DNA from: an uncultured Eggerthellaceae bacterium
Lineage (GTDB): Bacteria; Actinomycetota; Coriobacteriia; Coriobacteriales; Eggerthellaceae
DNA length: 33,380 nt
Assembly (NCBI GenBank): GCA_949840905.1
Contig: CATKXW010000024.1
Span: 1-33,380 of the forward strand
Reading direction: 5' to 3'
Made by a program: the position numbers and the translations under genes. Below, in pieces: positions 7,598-14,453 of the stretch (its first letter is position 1; each line of letters begins with the position of its first letter). The notes beneath the pieces are model-generated. The model searched no databases, was not told the DNA's origin, and saw only the letters and a program-made list of their open reading frames with translations.

Positions 7598-8670
7598 TTC
7601 GACAAGGCCTCCTCTGAGCTGCATCCTTGCGTGGCCCCCGCTTTCCCGGGAACAAGGTCGTAGGGCATCCGCCTTGCCACCAGATAGAAGAGGAGGAGCG
7701 GCAGCGCGAGGTAGCGGGGGAACAGGAAGAGCAGGAACACGAGGGCGGCTCTCAGGATGTAGAAGGCCGCACGCTTCGTTCCGGTGCGCTTCTTCGTCTC
7801 GAAGGACATGCGGTAGAACATGCCCGCTGGCGTGCTTCCGCCATGCCGCCACGGAACGACCACCTCGACGATGACGAAAGCGACGACGAAGCAGGTCATG
7901 GAAGCGATTTGGTCGAGTTGGTCGATCGGCAGGCCCCCGATGCTCGACGGGCTTTCCATCAACAGCCCCAGACCGACCGCGATGAGCACGCGCGGGATCA
8001 CGAAGCAGACGTTCACGATCATGAAGTCGGTCCAAAGCGTGACGAACCTACGGGCGAACCCCGGGTCGTGGGTGATCGGGGGTACCGTGGCCGACTCTTT
8101 CATGACCAGCCTGACGAACAGCTGCCCTAAACCCCATCCGAGCAGACCGCCGAGCGTATTGCAGATGAGGTCGTCCACGTCGAACGTTCGGAAGGCATAA
8201 GGATATATTCCGAACAAGCCCGTGATCTGCGCCGTTTCGATAAGGCAGGTGGTCGCGAAGGAAAGGGCCAAGGTCGGCCCCAGCCGAAGCTTCAACAACA
8301 GCTTCGCTATGAATCCGAGCGGAACGAAGAGCGCTATGTTGAACAAGAGCTGGAAGAGCGCCGGAAGACCATGACACGAGACGTCTCGTATGAAGTTCAG
8401 AGGATCGAGTATGGGCGGGATGCCGTAGGTTATCCCCGGTCCGACATCACCGTCTGGCAGCGGATACAAAGTGAAACAGGCGAGGCCCGCCGCATAGAGG
8501 ATGCTGCCGTAGACCACGAAGATCGTAGAGAGCCTGAGCCACCCATCGCGCCGATACAGATAGAAAAGGACCGGAAGGCTCAAGAACAGCGAGAGGAGCG
8601 GCCAGAGCAGGATGGCCGCGTTGAAGTTCGAACTGAAATCGGATGCATAGGCTTTGAGGATGGTGAGCAT
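7594..8670 (-). CDS. VanZ-like / RDD fusion membrane protein
   Basis: 358 residues. The N-terminal half is a VanZ-like domain: several helices, FNIALFVPLGF, an IETAQ motif and the signature DVDDLICNTLGGLLG. The second half, from about residue 200, resembles an RDD domain (ARRFVTLWTDFMIVN..., then further helices and a PRYLALPLLLFYL end), with the Arg and Asp positions kept. VanZ proteins relate to teicoplanin resistance or envelope functions; RDD proteins may transport small molecules. The combined role is unknown. Start at 8670 (MLTILKAYAS) is taken because the longer frame up to 8946 is not protein-like; its binding site (GAGAG) is weak. Its 3' end overlaps the hydrolase reading frame tail-to-tail by 4 nt. 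Confidence 0.8.
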   Translation of the reverse strand: MLTILKAYASDFSSNFNAAILLWPLLSLFLSLPVLFYLYRRDGWLRLSTIFVVYGSILYAAGLACFTLYPLPDGDVGPGITYGIPPILDPLNFIRDVSCHGLPALFQLLFNIALFVPLGFIAKLLLKLRLGPTLALSFATTCLIETAQITGLFGIYPYAFRTFDVDDLICNTLGGLLGWGLGQLFVRLVMKESATVPPITHDPGFARRFVTLWTDFMIVNVCFVIPRVLIAVGLGLLMESPSSIGGLPIDQLDQIASMTCFVVAFVIVEVVVPWRHGGSTPAGMFYRMSFETKKRTGTKRAAFYILRAALVFLLFLFPRYLALPLLLFYLVARRMPYDLVPGKAGATQGCSSEEALSN

Positions 8671-8720
8671 GTTCGTTCTCTCGTCGGTCTTGCTACGCTC
8701 GTGGCTCTCGCACGGTGTCG

Positions 8721-8749
8721 CACATAGACTGGAATCCATCCCCTTACAA
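8721..8749 (-). promoter_or_regulatory. Possible promoter of the VanZ-RDD gene
   Basis: TTGTAA (8744-8749 on the complement), 17-nt spacer, TATGTG (8721-8726), giving a leader of ~45 nt. The -10 is weak. Confidence 0.4.
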
Positions 8750-9185
8750 TACCGCCACACGTTCATAGCGCCCGGTGAGCTGCTGGCCCCTAAGCGCTCG
8801 ACGAACGCTCGCTGCTGATACCGAACAACATCGAGAGCCATGGAAGCAAGGACCCCTTTTCTCCTTTGCAGAAGCGGAGGGGCCGCAGAGGAAATACTAC
8901 ACCACTGCGTGGCCGCTATACCAGTCTCAGCAGCGGAAGCATGCACCGGCCATCAGCACGGTCGCCCCGCTGCTCTTGCCAGAGAGCAAGATGAGGATCG
9001 AAGGCCAACGGTCGATCCATCATCTCATACAATGCTAGTCAACAGCTCATGCCCATAGGAGACGATCCTCAAAAGGCGTATCTAGCATGCACGCCTCATA
9101 GGATGCTCTTAGGACGCGGAAGATGGGTTCGACGAAGAGACCAACGAAGAGAGGTTTACCAGATGAACGAAGGGGCGTTAGCGAC
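8750..9185. other. Divergent intergenic region without a visible gene
   Basis: Between the divergent VanZ-RDD and DUF454 genes. It shows a small inverted repeat at 9073-9095 (AGGCGT / ACGCCT) and, at 9163, an 8-codon frame with an AGAGAGG upstream whose TGA overlaps the ATG of the DUF454 gene. No longer gene or RNA is recognisable. Confidence 0.4.
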
Positions 9186-9596
9186 ATGAAACAGCTGACG
9201 AGGATCCTGCTGCTCATCGTCGCTTGGGTTTCGTTCGCATTGGGGTGCTTGGGAATCTTCGTCCCAGTGCTCCCGACCACGCCCTTCCTGCTCCTCGCGG
9301 GCTTTCTCTTCGCAAGATCCTCGCCCCGCACGCATGCGTGGTTATGTCGCACAGGAGTGTATCGGCGCTATGTTTCTGCTTTCAAACAGGCTGGTGGGAT
9401 CCCCTTGACCACGAAGATCCGGATCATCGGCATCTCATATGCCGTGATGGGCATCAGTGCGCTGCTCGTGCAAAGGCCGTTCGTCTGGGCGATCCTAGGA
9501 TGCGTCGCCCTCTTCCTTCTCTATCTGATGACCATTCGCATCCCGACCATCGACCAGAGAAACGTCGACCAGGTCAGGAGCGAAGATACCGCATGA
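9186..9596 (+). CDS. DUF454 (YbaN-like) inner-membrane protein
   Basis: 136 residues. Begins MKQLTRILLLIVAW and contains the family signature GCLGIFVPVLPTTPFLLLAGF (residues ~20-40), then RSSPRTHAWL, and a pair of helices at ~85-120. This matches the YbaN/DUF454 family of small membrane proteins, whose role is unknown; in some bacteria they sit with haem or respiratory genes. The start at 9186 is inside ACATGA, overlapping the stop of a tiny upstream frame, which may couple its translation. Stands alone on the plus strand, 206 nt before the acetyltransferase. Confidence 0.8.
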   Translation: MKQLTRILLLIVAWVSFALGCLGIFVPVLPTTPFLLLAGFLFARSSPRTHAWLCRTGVYRRYVSAFKQAGGIPLTTKIRIIGISYAVMGISALLVQRPFVWAILGCVALFLLYLMTIRIPTIDQRNVDQVRSEDTA

Positions 9597-9802
9597 TCCT
9601 TCACACGGCTGTTTGTGTGACGAACTCGCGCGGACTCTTCCTCGAATACCGATCGCTACCTCGTTCGATCTGCTCTCCGCAACCAAAGAGCAGATCACTG
9701 CTTCGTCCGATGCAGCTTCCCCACCAAAAGAGCTCGACCGATCCTCTGGGCATCCCGAAAAACCTTCCACCACATGCCATGCGAACGAAAGGACGATGAA
9801 AC

Positions 9803-10339
9803 ATGACCGAACAGAACGCTGCGCTTCTCGAGCCGGTTTACGAGAGCGACCTTGGTTCGTTTTGCGACCTCATGGACGAAGCGTTTTCAGCCTCGGAGAC
9901 GGCAACGTCCCACCCTGATCCTCACGCAAGGAAAGAGGTGGGACAGCTTTTCGAAAAAGAGAACCGCTATGTCATGTGGGTGTTAGAGAACGGTTCGCGC
10001 GTTGGAGGCGCGGTGGTAGAGATCGAGGCGGAAGCCGGTCGAAGCCTGCTCGTCTGGTTCTTCATCGTTCCGAACCTCCATGGTCGGGGACTCGGCACAA
10101 GAGCTTGGCGCGCTATCGAGCGGCAGTGGCCCGAAACGATCGTGTGGGAGGTAGGCACCTCATACCACGATAAGCGCAAAGTGAATTCTTACATCAATAA
10201 ATGCGGCTTTCAGGTAGTGGAATTCTTCAACGAGCACCATCCCGGCGCGCGAGAGGAAGATGCTGATGACTCCGCGATGGACCCATGGCCCGAAGACTCG
10301 TTCCGATTCGAAAAGACCATGAGACAGCGAGATGAATGA
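9803..10339 (+). CDS. GNAT-family N-acetyltransferase
   Basis: 178 residues. Motif A of the GNAT fold is clear: FFIVPNLHGRGLGTRAW, with the acetyl-CoA-binding R/H-G-R-G-L-G loop, followed by a YINKCGFQVVEFF motif B that forms the last part of the fold. The acidic C-terminus (REEDADDSAMDPWPEDSF) resembles acetyltransferases of small molecules. Substrate unknown. AAGGACG before ATG 9803. The gene ends 9 nt upstream of repeat element R4. No obvious operon partner. Confidence 0.82.
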   Translation: MTEQNAALLEPVYESDLGSFCDLMDEAFSASETATSHPDPHARKEVGQLFEKENRYVMWVLENGSRVGGAVVEIEAEAGRSLLVWFFIVPNLHGRGLGTRAWRAIERQWPETIVWEVGTSYHDKRKVNSYINKCGFQVVEFFNEHHPGAREEDADDSAMDPWPEDSFRFEKTMRQRDE

Positions 10340-10347
10340 GGTGGAAT

Positions 10348-10377
10348 GAGACGGAGGGCCACTCCTAATGTCTCATG
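10348..10377 (+). repeat. REP-like element R4
   Basis: Close to consensus: GAGACGGAGGGCC, then ACTCCTAATGTCTCATG. Placed directly after the acetyltransferase stop codon, where such elements often act as RNA 3' structures. Confidence 0.65.
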
Positions 10378-10512
10378 TCAGAGAGCGACAGAGGCGCAGC
10401 CTGCTGTTCCTCCCCTAATTCTTTGTCACACGACCAGCATCGCGTCGTCTAATCATATATATGGCGAACCGCCATCTGGTGAACTGCCGCTTCCAAAATG
10501 AGAAGGAGACCC

Positions 10513-11361
10513 ATGAAGAAGACGAACGAGGAGATGCAAGTCCTGGTCAACAAAGCCACAGCAGGAGACGAGCAGGCTATCGAGCGCCTGATCGAAGAGG
10601 TGCAGGACCTGGTGTTCAACCTCTCGCTCAGAATGCTCGGAACGTTTCCCGATGCTCAGGATGCCACCCAAGACATCCTTTTGAAGATGATCACGCACCT
10701 GACTCGGTTCAGAGGAGACAGCTCTTTCACGACCTGGGTGTTCAGTATCGCGAGCAATCACTTGAAGGATTCCAGGAAGCATATGTTCGCGCAAGTTCCC
10801 TTCAGCTTCGAGATGTACGGTGCCGACATAGAGAACGCGGATCTCGATTCGGTGCCCGATATGACAGAAGGCGTGGATCGGCATATCCTCGCCGAAGAGC
10901 TGAAGATGTCATGCACCAATGTCATGCTGCAGTGCCTTGAGCCCGAAGATAGATGCATCTTCATCTTGGGAACGATGTTCAAGCTGGATAGTCGCATCGC
11001 CGGCGAAGCGTTGGGCATGACCGCCGAGGCCTATCGCCAGCGCCTCTGTCGGGCGCGCCGGAAGATGGCGGATTTCCTGAAGCGCTATTGCGGAGAATAC
11101 GGTGCGGGGAGCTGCCGTTGCTTCGATAGGGTGAACTATGCCATAGCGAGCCATCGGATAATGCCCCAGCACCTCAGCTATGCCATGGCAGAGGAAGTAC
11201 CTGCGGAGACCATGATGGAAGTGAAGGACGCGATGGAAGCCATCGACGAGCTGTCGCAGGAACTCTCGTCCTGCAAAGCCTATCGCTCGCCCGAGCATAT
11301 CCGCCGCAACGTGCGAGAGCTGCTGGACTCCACGCAACTAGCCACCGTCCGCAACGCCTAG
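10513..11361 (+). CDS. ECF-type RNA polymerase sigma factor with C-terminal extension
   Basis: 282 residues. Region 2 spans ~30-90 (DLVFNLSLRMLG, DAQDATQDILLKM, FTTWVFSIASN) and region 4 spans ~130-190 (LEPEDRCIFILG, then the HTH around EALGMTAEAYRQRLCRARRKM). Beyond region 4 there are ~90 extra residues that open with a cysteine cluster, C193-x7-C201-x-C203, followed by ASHRIMPQHL. Comparable tails occur on some ECF factors without a partner anti-sigma, and may bind metal or sense redox state; that role is inference. Start 10513 (MKKTNEEM) follows GAAGGAG; a start 15 nt upstream is possible. No anti-sigma gene lies beside it. Ends before a strong hairpin. Confidence 0.88.
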   Translation: MKKTNEEMQVLVNKATAGDEQAIERLIEEVQDLVFNLSLRMLGTFPDAQDATQDILLKMITHLTRFRGDSSFTTWVFSIASNHLKDSRKHMFAQVPFSFEMYGADIENADLDSVPDMTEGVDRHILAEELKMSCTNVMLQCLEPEDRCIFILGTMFKLDSRIAGEALGMTAEAYRQRLCRARRKMADFLKRYCGEYGAGSCRCFDRVNYAIASHRIMPQHLSYAMAEEVPAETMMEVKDAMEAIDELSQELSSCKAYRSPEHIRRNVRELLDSTQLATVRNA

Positions 11362-11373
11362 CTTCAGCGTCCC

Positions 11374-11415
11374 AACAAGGAGGGCGGAAGATAGCATCCT
11401 TCGCCCCTCCTTGTT
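11374..11415 (+). terminator. Terminator-like hairpin after the sigma factor gene
   Basis: AACAAGGAGGGCG pairs with CGCCCCTCCTTGTT (one bulged C), 15-nt loop region, beginning 12 nt after the stop codon. No long T-tract follows. Confidence 0.65.
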
Positions 11416-11434
11416 CCATGTGCGACTAGCGAGC

Positions 11435-11457
11435 CATTGGGGATGTCCCTTCGTCTC
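11435..11457 (-). repeat. REP-like element R5 (degenerate half copy)
   Basis: CATTGGGGATGTCCCTTCGTCTC aligns with the reverse orientation of the consensus (CATTAGGAGTGGCCCTTTGTCTC) at about 18 of 23 positions. Lies immediately before the IS110-like remnant. Confidence 0.4.
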
Positions 11458-11486
11458 CTTTGTCTCCTCTTTGTCCTCTTAAGAAC

Positions 11487-11660
11487 CTGCTGATCATCTC
11501 CTGCAACTTCCTGACGAGGAACAAGATCCGGTTCGACGAATACTATCGGAACTGCCATGCGCGCGGAATGTGCCACAATGCAGCCTTGAAGGCCATAACA
11601 CGCAAGAGGATCAAGGCGATATCCGCGATCACGAAGGACAAGATCCCCTATATGGCTTAG
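11487..11660 (+). pseudogene. Remnant of an IS110-family transposase (C-terminus)
   Basis: The frame FDEYYRNCHARGMCHNAAL, then AITRKRIKAISAITKD and PYM, ending in a stop at 11660, resembles the last ~55 residues of IS110/IS116/IS902 transposases (pattern of an aromatic-rich YY, then R-x-x-G, A-L-x-A-x-x-R-K, I-x-A-I-x-x-D). No catalytic DEDD part or start remains, so it is a dead 3' fragment, with a repeat copy (R5) on its left side. Assigned from pattern memory only. Confidence 0.45.
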
Positions 11661-11840
11661 CGAGCCTTGGCGATCAGAGAAGATAGACATCGCGGAAAGA
11701 CCCAGCACCCGCATGACCCGATGAAGAAAGCGATTCTCGTGAGATCACTTGAGAAAACTATGAGAACACCTTACTACGAAGCCTACGCTCGACCTTATTG
11801 CGATCGATTCGAGGATTCAAGACCATTTTGGGATGGTTTG

Positions 11841-11991
11841 GTGCAAATTTTGCGAGTTTTGCACATATTGCAGCGACGACTCAGGCTCCCCGCTGATTAC
11901 GACCAGGCACTTTGTACGCCAGTCACTAAGACGCAGCCCGAATTTCCTTCTTTTTGCTCGATTTTTTGTACAAAACTCCCAAAATTTGCAC
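11841..11991. repeat. MITE-like element with 25-nt imperfect terminal inverted repeats
   Basis: The arm 11841-11865 (GTGCAAATTTTGCGAG...) and the reverse complement of 11967-11991 agree at 23 of 25 positions. The 101 nt between have no coding frame. The element is clearly more AT-rich than its surroundings, which suggests an imported non-autonomous element or a long structured RNA. The rest of the gap 11661-12100 holds no gene that I can support. Confidence 0.55.
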
Positions 11992-12100
11992 CGACTCGCT
12001 CGAAAAACGACCTTAGCGACCCGCACCCTCTCTCGCCCTCTTGAACAATGGCCCTTGCTATGGGTCCAACTCGTTCCAACTCGCGAATAGACAGAGGAAA

Positions 12101-12130
12101 TAGACAGAGGGACGATCCTAATGCCTCATG
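12101..12130 (+). repeat. REP-like element R6, left flank of RAYT gene
   Basis: TAGACAGAGGGACG followed by ATCCTAATGCCTCATG. The ATG of the longest transposase frame (12121) falls inside this repeat. Confidence 0.6.
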
Positions 12131-12933
12131 CTAGAATCCTTGCATCATCGCTACATGAAGGGGTGGGTGAACCAGTGAGAAAACTCAGAAGGGACGTTTT
12201 ATCCGATTTCACCCATGTCACCCAACGCGGAATCGGAAGGCGCATCATCTTCGAAGACGACGAAGACAAGAGGTTTTTCCTCGATACGCTAGCCGAAAAG
12301 AAACCTTCAGACATGGATCTGGTCGCTTGGTGTCTGATGGACAATCATATGCATCTGCTCTTCCGTGCAGGCCAGCAAACGATATCAAAGCTGATGCAGC
12401 GAGCACAGACGAGCTACGCGCAGCATTTCAACGGACGTCATGGGCACGTCGGCAAGGTGTTCCAGAGCCGCTTCGCGTCCACCCCCATAAAGACCGGTGC
12501 GCATTTGCTGGCAGCGATCCGCTACATCCATCGCAACGCCCTCGATGCAGGAGCTTCGAGCTTCGAGGACCATCCATGGAGCAGTTACCGGCAGATCGCC
12601 GGTATCGCTCCGTGCGAAGGTGCGAGCGCATGCGATGGGTCCATCGCGATAGCGATGTTCGGCGATCGGAAGAGCTTCATAGCGTTTCATGAAGACAACA
12701 CCGAAGTGGATGACCTTTACGACGTCATCGGATGCCGACCGCGCATCAGCGATAACGAAGCGCGAGCTATCGCGCGCCACCAGTTCGGCGATGATTTCGC
12801 AAGTCGCCTCACTTCGATGCCGAAACAGCAACGAAACGCATCGTTGAAGACGCTGAAGGTCCTCGGCCTTTCCGTCCGCCAGATCGAACGGCTCACCGGG
12901 ATCGGAAGGAACATCATCGCAAGGGCGAAGTGA
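12121..12933 (+). CDS. REP-associated tyrosine transposase (RAYT, Y1/TnpA_REP family)
   Basis: 270 residues from ATG 12121, or 252 from GTG 12175, which is the more family-like start (RKLRRDVLSDFTHVTQRG). Single-stranded-DNA HUH endonuclease: the His-x-His metal motif is in LMDNHMHLLF (H76, H78), the catalytic Tyr in AIRYIHRNALDAG (Y135), and FEDDEDKRFFL and GHVGKVFQSRF are also family-typical. The C-terminal ~60 residues hold a helix-turn-helix (LSVRQIERLTGIGRNII), usual in this subgroup. RAYTs cut and move REP/REPIN repeats and are seldom self-mobile. Motifs look intact, so the protein may be active on the repeats R1-R7. Confidence 0.88.
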   Translation: MPHARILASSLHEGVGEPVRKLRRDVLSDFTHVTQRGIGRRIIFEDDEDKRFFLDTLAEKKPSDMDLVAWCLMDNHMHLLFRAGQQTISKLMQRAQTSYAQHFNGRHGHVGKVFQSRFASTPIKTGAHLLAAIRYIHRNALDAGASSFEDHPWSSYRQIAGIAPCEGASACDGSIAIAMFGDRKSFIAFHEDNTEVDDLYDVIGCRPRISDNEARAIARHQFGDDFASRLTSMPKQQRNASLKTLKVLGLSVRQIERLTGIGRNIIARAK

Positions 12934-12960
12934 GCCGGTTGTCGGCTTTCTGCGCGCCCG

Positions 12961-12990
12961 ATGAGACATTAGGAGTGGCCCTTTGTCTCA
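12961..12990 (-). repeat. REP-like element R7, right flank of RAYT gene
   Basis: Best match to consensus, in reverse orientation: ATGAGACATTAGGAGTGG then CCCTTTGTCTCA. GAGAC and GTCTC form its terminal inverted repeat. Confidence 0.7.
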
Positions 12991-13031
12991 CTTTGTCGGA
13001 AGAGAGGCCGGCTGCCTGCAAGAGCGCATGC

Positions 13032-13775
13032 TCAGCGATGTTGACCCAGCTCGAGCTTCAAGACATCTCGAGGGCACGCATCGCAGCAGGCAGCGCATTG
13101 GATGCACTCAGGACAAGCGCCCAACCTCCCCTCGGCAGCCAGCGCCTCCACGGGCAAGCTCATAGGGCAGTCCCTATCACAGCGACCGCAATGGATGCAG
13201 AGGTCCGGCTCGCTGCTCACATGCAGTTGAGGAAGGCGCAGCAGCTCGCCGAGCTTGCCGCCCGCTATCATGAACGGCGCCATCCAGCAGATGCAATGGC
13301 ACATGGCACGACGACCCAGGAACAGGTTCGGCACGAAGAACGCTGCGACCACGACCAGGTAGATGCAAAGGCCCAGCACGCTCGACACCGAAAGCCCATG
13401 AGGAGTGTGGTATATCGGATCGACCGCATGGATGCCGCCAGCCAAGATGGCGCCCGACACGATAGCGCTCATCCATGGCACCCAGATCGCCCACTTCAAT
13501 AGATTCGCTCGAGGATGCGCGAACGGCTCATCCACCGCCGAACGCTCGAGCTCTTGCAACCCGCCCGTCGAGCATGCCCATCCGCAGAATGCGCGCCTGA
13601 GCACGAACGAGAGCACGAACAGCACGGCGAACGAGATGGCGCTGCCTGCTACGACACCTTCGAAAGCGCCCGCCACGATGAGGTACGGCGAGAAGTAGAA
13701 CAGGATGACCGGAAGCAGGAGAAAGGCGATGCACAACGCACCGATGCGAACCTTCTGTCGTCTCACCTTGATCAT
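13032..13775 (-). CDS. NapH/CcoG-like membrane ferredoxin protein
   Basis: 247 residues. Four to five membrane helices (about 10-30, 35-60, 95-115, 130-150), with the cysteine motif CGWACSTGG after the second (C64/C68) and CHCICWMAP after the fourth, as in NapH-type polyferredoxin membrane proteins. The C-terminal ~60 residues carry two [4Fe-4S] motifs, CIHCGRCDRDCP and CPECIQCAACCDACP. Such proteins pass electrons from the quinone pool or cytoplasmic donors to periplasmic reductases. The ATG overlaps the TGA of the TetR gene (ATGA), so the pair is translationally coupled and the regulator very likely controls it. No periplasmic partner is adjacent. Confidence 0.82.
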   Translation of the reverse strand: MIKVRRQKVRIGALCIAFLLLPVILFYFSPYLIVAGAFEGVVAGSAISFAVLFVLSFVLRRAFCGWACSTGGLQELERSAVDEPFAHPRANLLKWAIWVPWMSAIVSGAILAGGIHAVDPIYHTPHGLSVSSVLGLCIYLVVVAAFFVPNLFLGRRAMCHCICWMAPFMIAGGKLGELLRLPQLHVSSEPDLCIHCGRCDRDCPMSLPVEALAAEGRLGACPECIQCAACCDACPRDVLKLELGQHR

Positions 13776-14347
13776 AGCGAACCTCTTTCGACATCGATCC
13801 CATAACGGGCGGCGAACGCACGGAAGGCTCCGTTCATCCTCTCGGTCAACGCAGCATCGGTGAGCTGCGCGCCGGCGACGAGAAGAGTGGCCAAGCCGTG
13901 CGTGTAGATGACCATGTCAAGATAGAAGCTGCGCGCATCCTCGGCGGACAGGTCCCAACGCGCCATGATCTCCTCTTCCACGCCGGGTTGCGCAGCGATC
14001 GAGAGCAATCCGTCCATGCTGGACACCTCGACGAACGAGGACAGATAGAGGAACGTGAACAAGCGCGGCTCGCTCTGGGCGATGCGGATATGGGCGAGCC
14101 CATTCGCAGCGAACGCATTGCTCGCATCTTGAGCATGAGCGACGTTGTAAGATTCGACCCACTTCAGTCCGTGGCCATACAAGGCCGACATGAACGAATC
14201 CTTGTCGCCGAACATGCTGTAGAGCGGCTGGACCGAACATCCCGCGCGCTCCGCCACGCTGCGCATGGACACCGCCCCATGCCCCTTCTCTCTCACGATA
14301 TCGAGGGCCGCATCGAGCACCGCACCCTCTGTGAACAGCTGCTTCAT
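13772..14347 (-). CDS. TetR-family regulator of the NapH-like ferredoxin gene
   Basis: 191 residues. N-terminal HTH: AALDIVREKGHGAVSMRSVAERAGCSV, then PLYSMFGDKDSFM, the normal TetR DNA-binding layout. The ligand domain has no family-specific motif that I recognise. Start at 14347 (MKQLFTEG) is favoured because the promoter -10 lies at 14386-14391; starting further upstream would leave almost no leader. First gene of a two-gene operon with the ferredoxin protein (4-nt overlap). A short palindrome between the -35 and -10 boxes suggests autorepression. Confidence 0.82.
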   Translation of the reverse strand: MKQLFTEGAVLDAALDIVREKGHGAVSMRSVAERAGCSVQPLYSMFGDKDSFMSALYGHGLKWVESYNVAHAQDASNAFAANGLAHIRIAQSEPRLFTFLYLSSFVEVSSMDGLLSIAAQPGVEEEIMARWDLSAEDARSFYLDMVIYTHGLATLLVAGAQLTDAALTERMNGAFRAFAARYGIDVERGSL

Positions 14348-14385
14348 CAGACACCGTCTTCTCTCGAGCGATATATGACGCATGT

Positions 14386-14414
14386 AATATAACACTCGTT
14401 ATGAATAGGGTCAA
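14386..14414 (-). promoter_or_regulatory. Promoter and operator of the TetR/ferredoxin operon
   Basis: On the minus strand TTGACC (14409-14414), 17 nt, TATATT (14386-14391): near-consensus sigma70. The spacer and -10 contain the inverted repeat ATAAC-ACTC-GTTAT (14389-14402), a likely TetR operator. Confidence 0.7.
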
Positions 14415-14453
14415 CGAGGGATCAGCTCGGCCCGTCGTCGCTCCAGCGGTTCG

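Larger units (their letters stand above)
12101..12990 (+). mobile_element. RAYT unit bounded by inverted REP-like copies R6 and R7
   Basis: A Y1-type transposase gene (12121-12933) lies between two REP-like copies in opposite orientation: R6 at 12101-12130 (GACAGAGGGACG then ATCCTAATGCCTCATG) and R7 at 12961-12990 (ATGAGACATTAGGAGTGG then CCCTTTGTCTCA). Total ~890 bp. This is the expected layout of a REP-associated tyrosine transposase with its own cognate repeats. More copies (R1-R5) are scattered up to 6.5 kb to the left. Confidence 0.7.
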
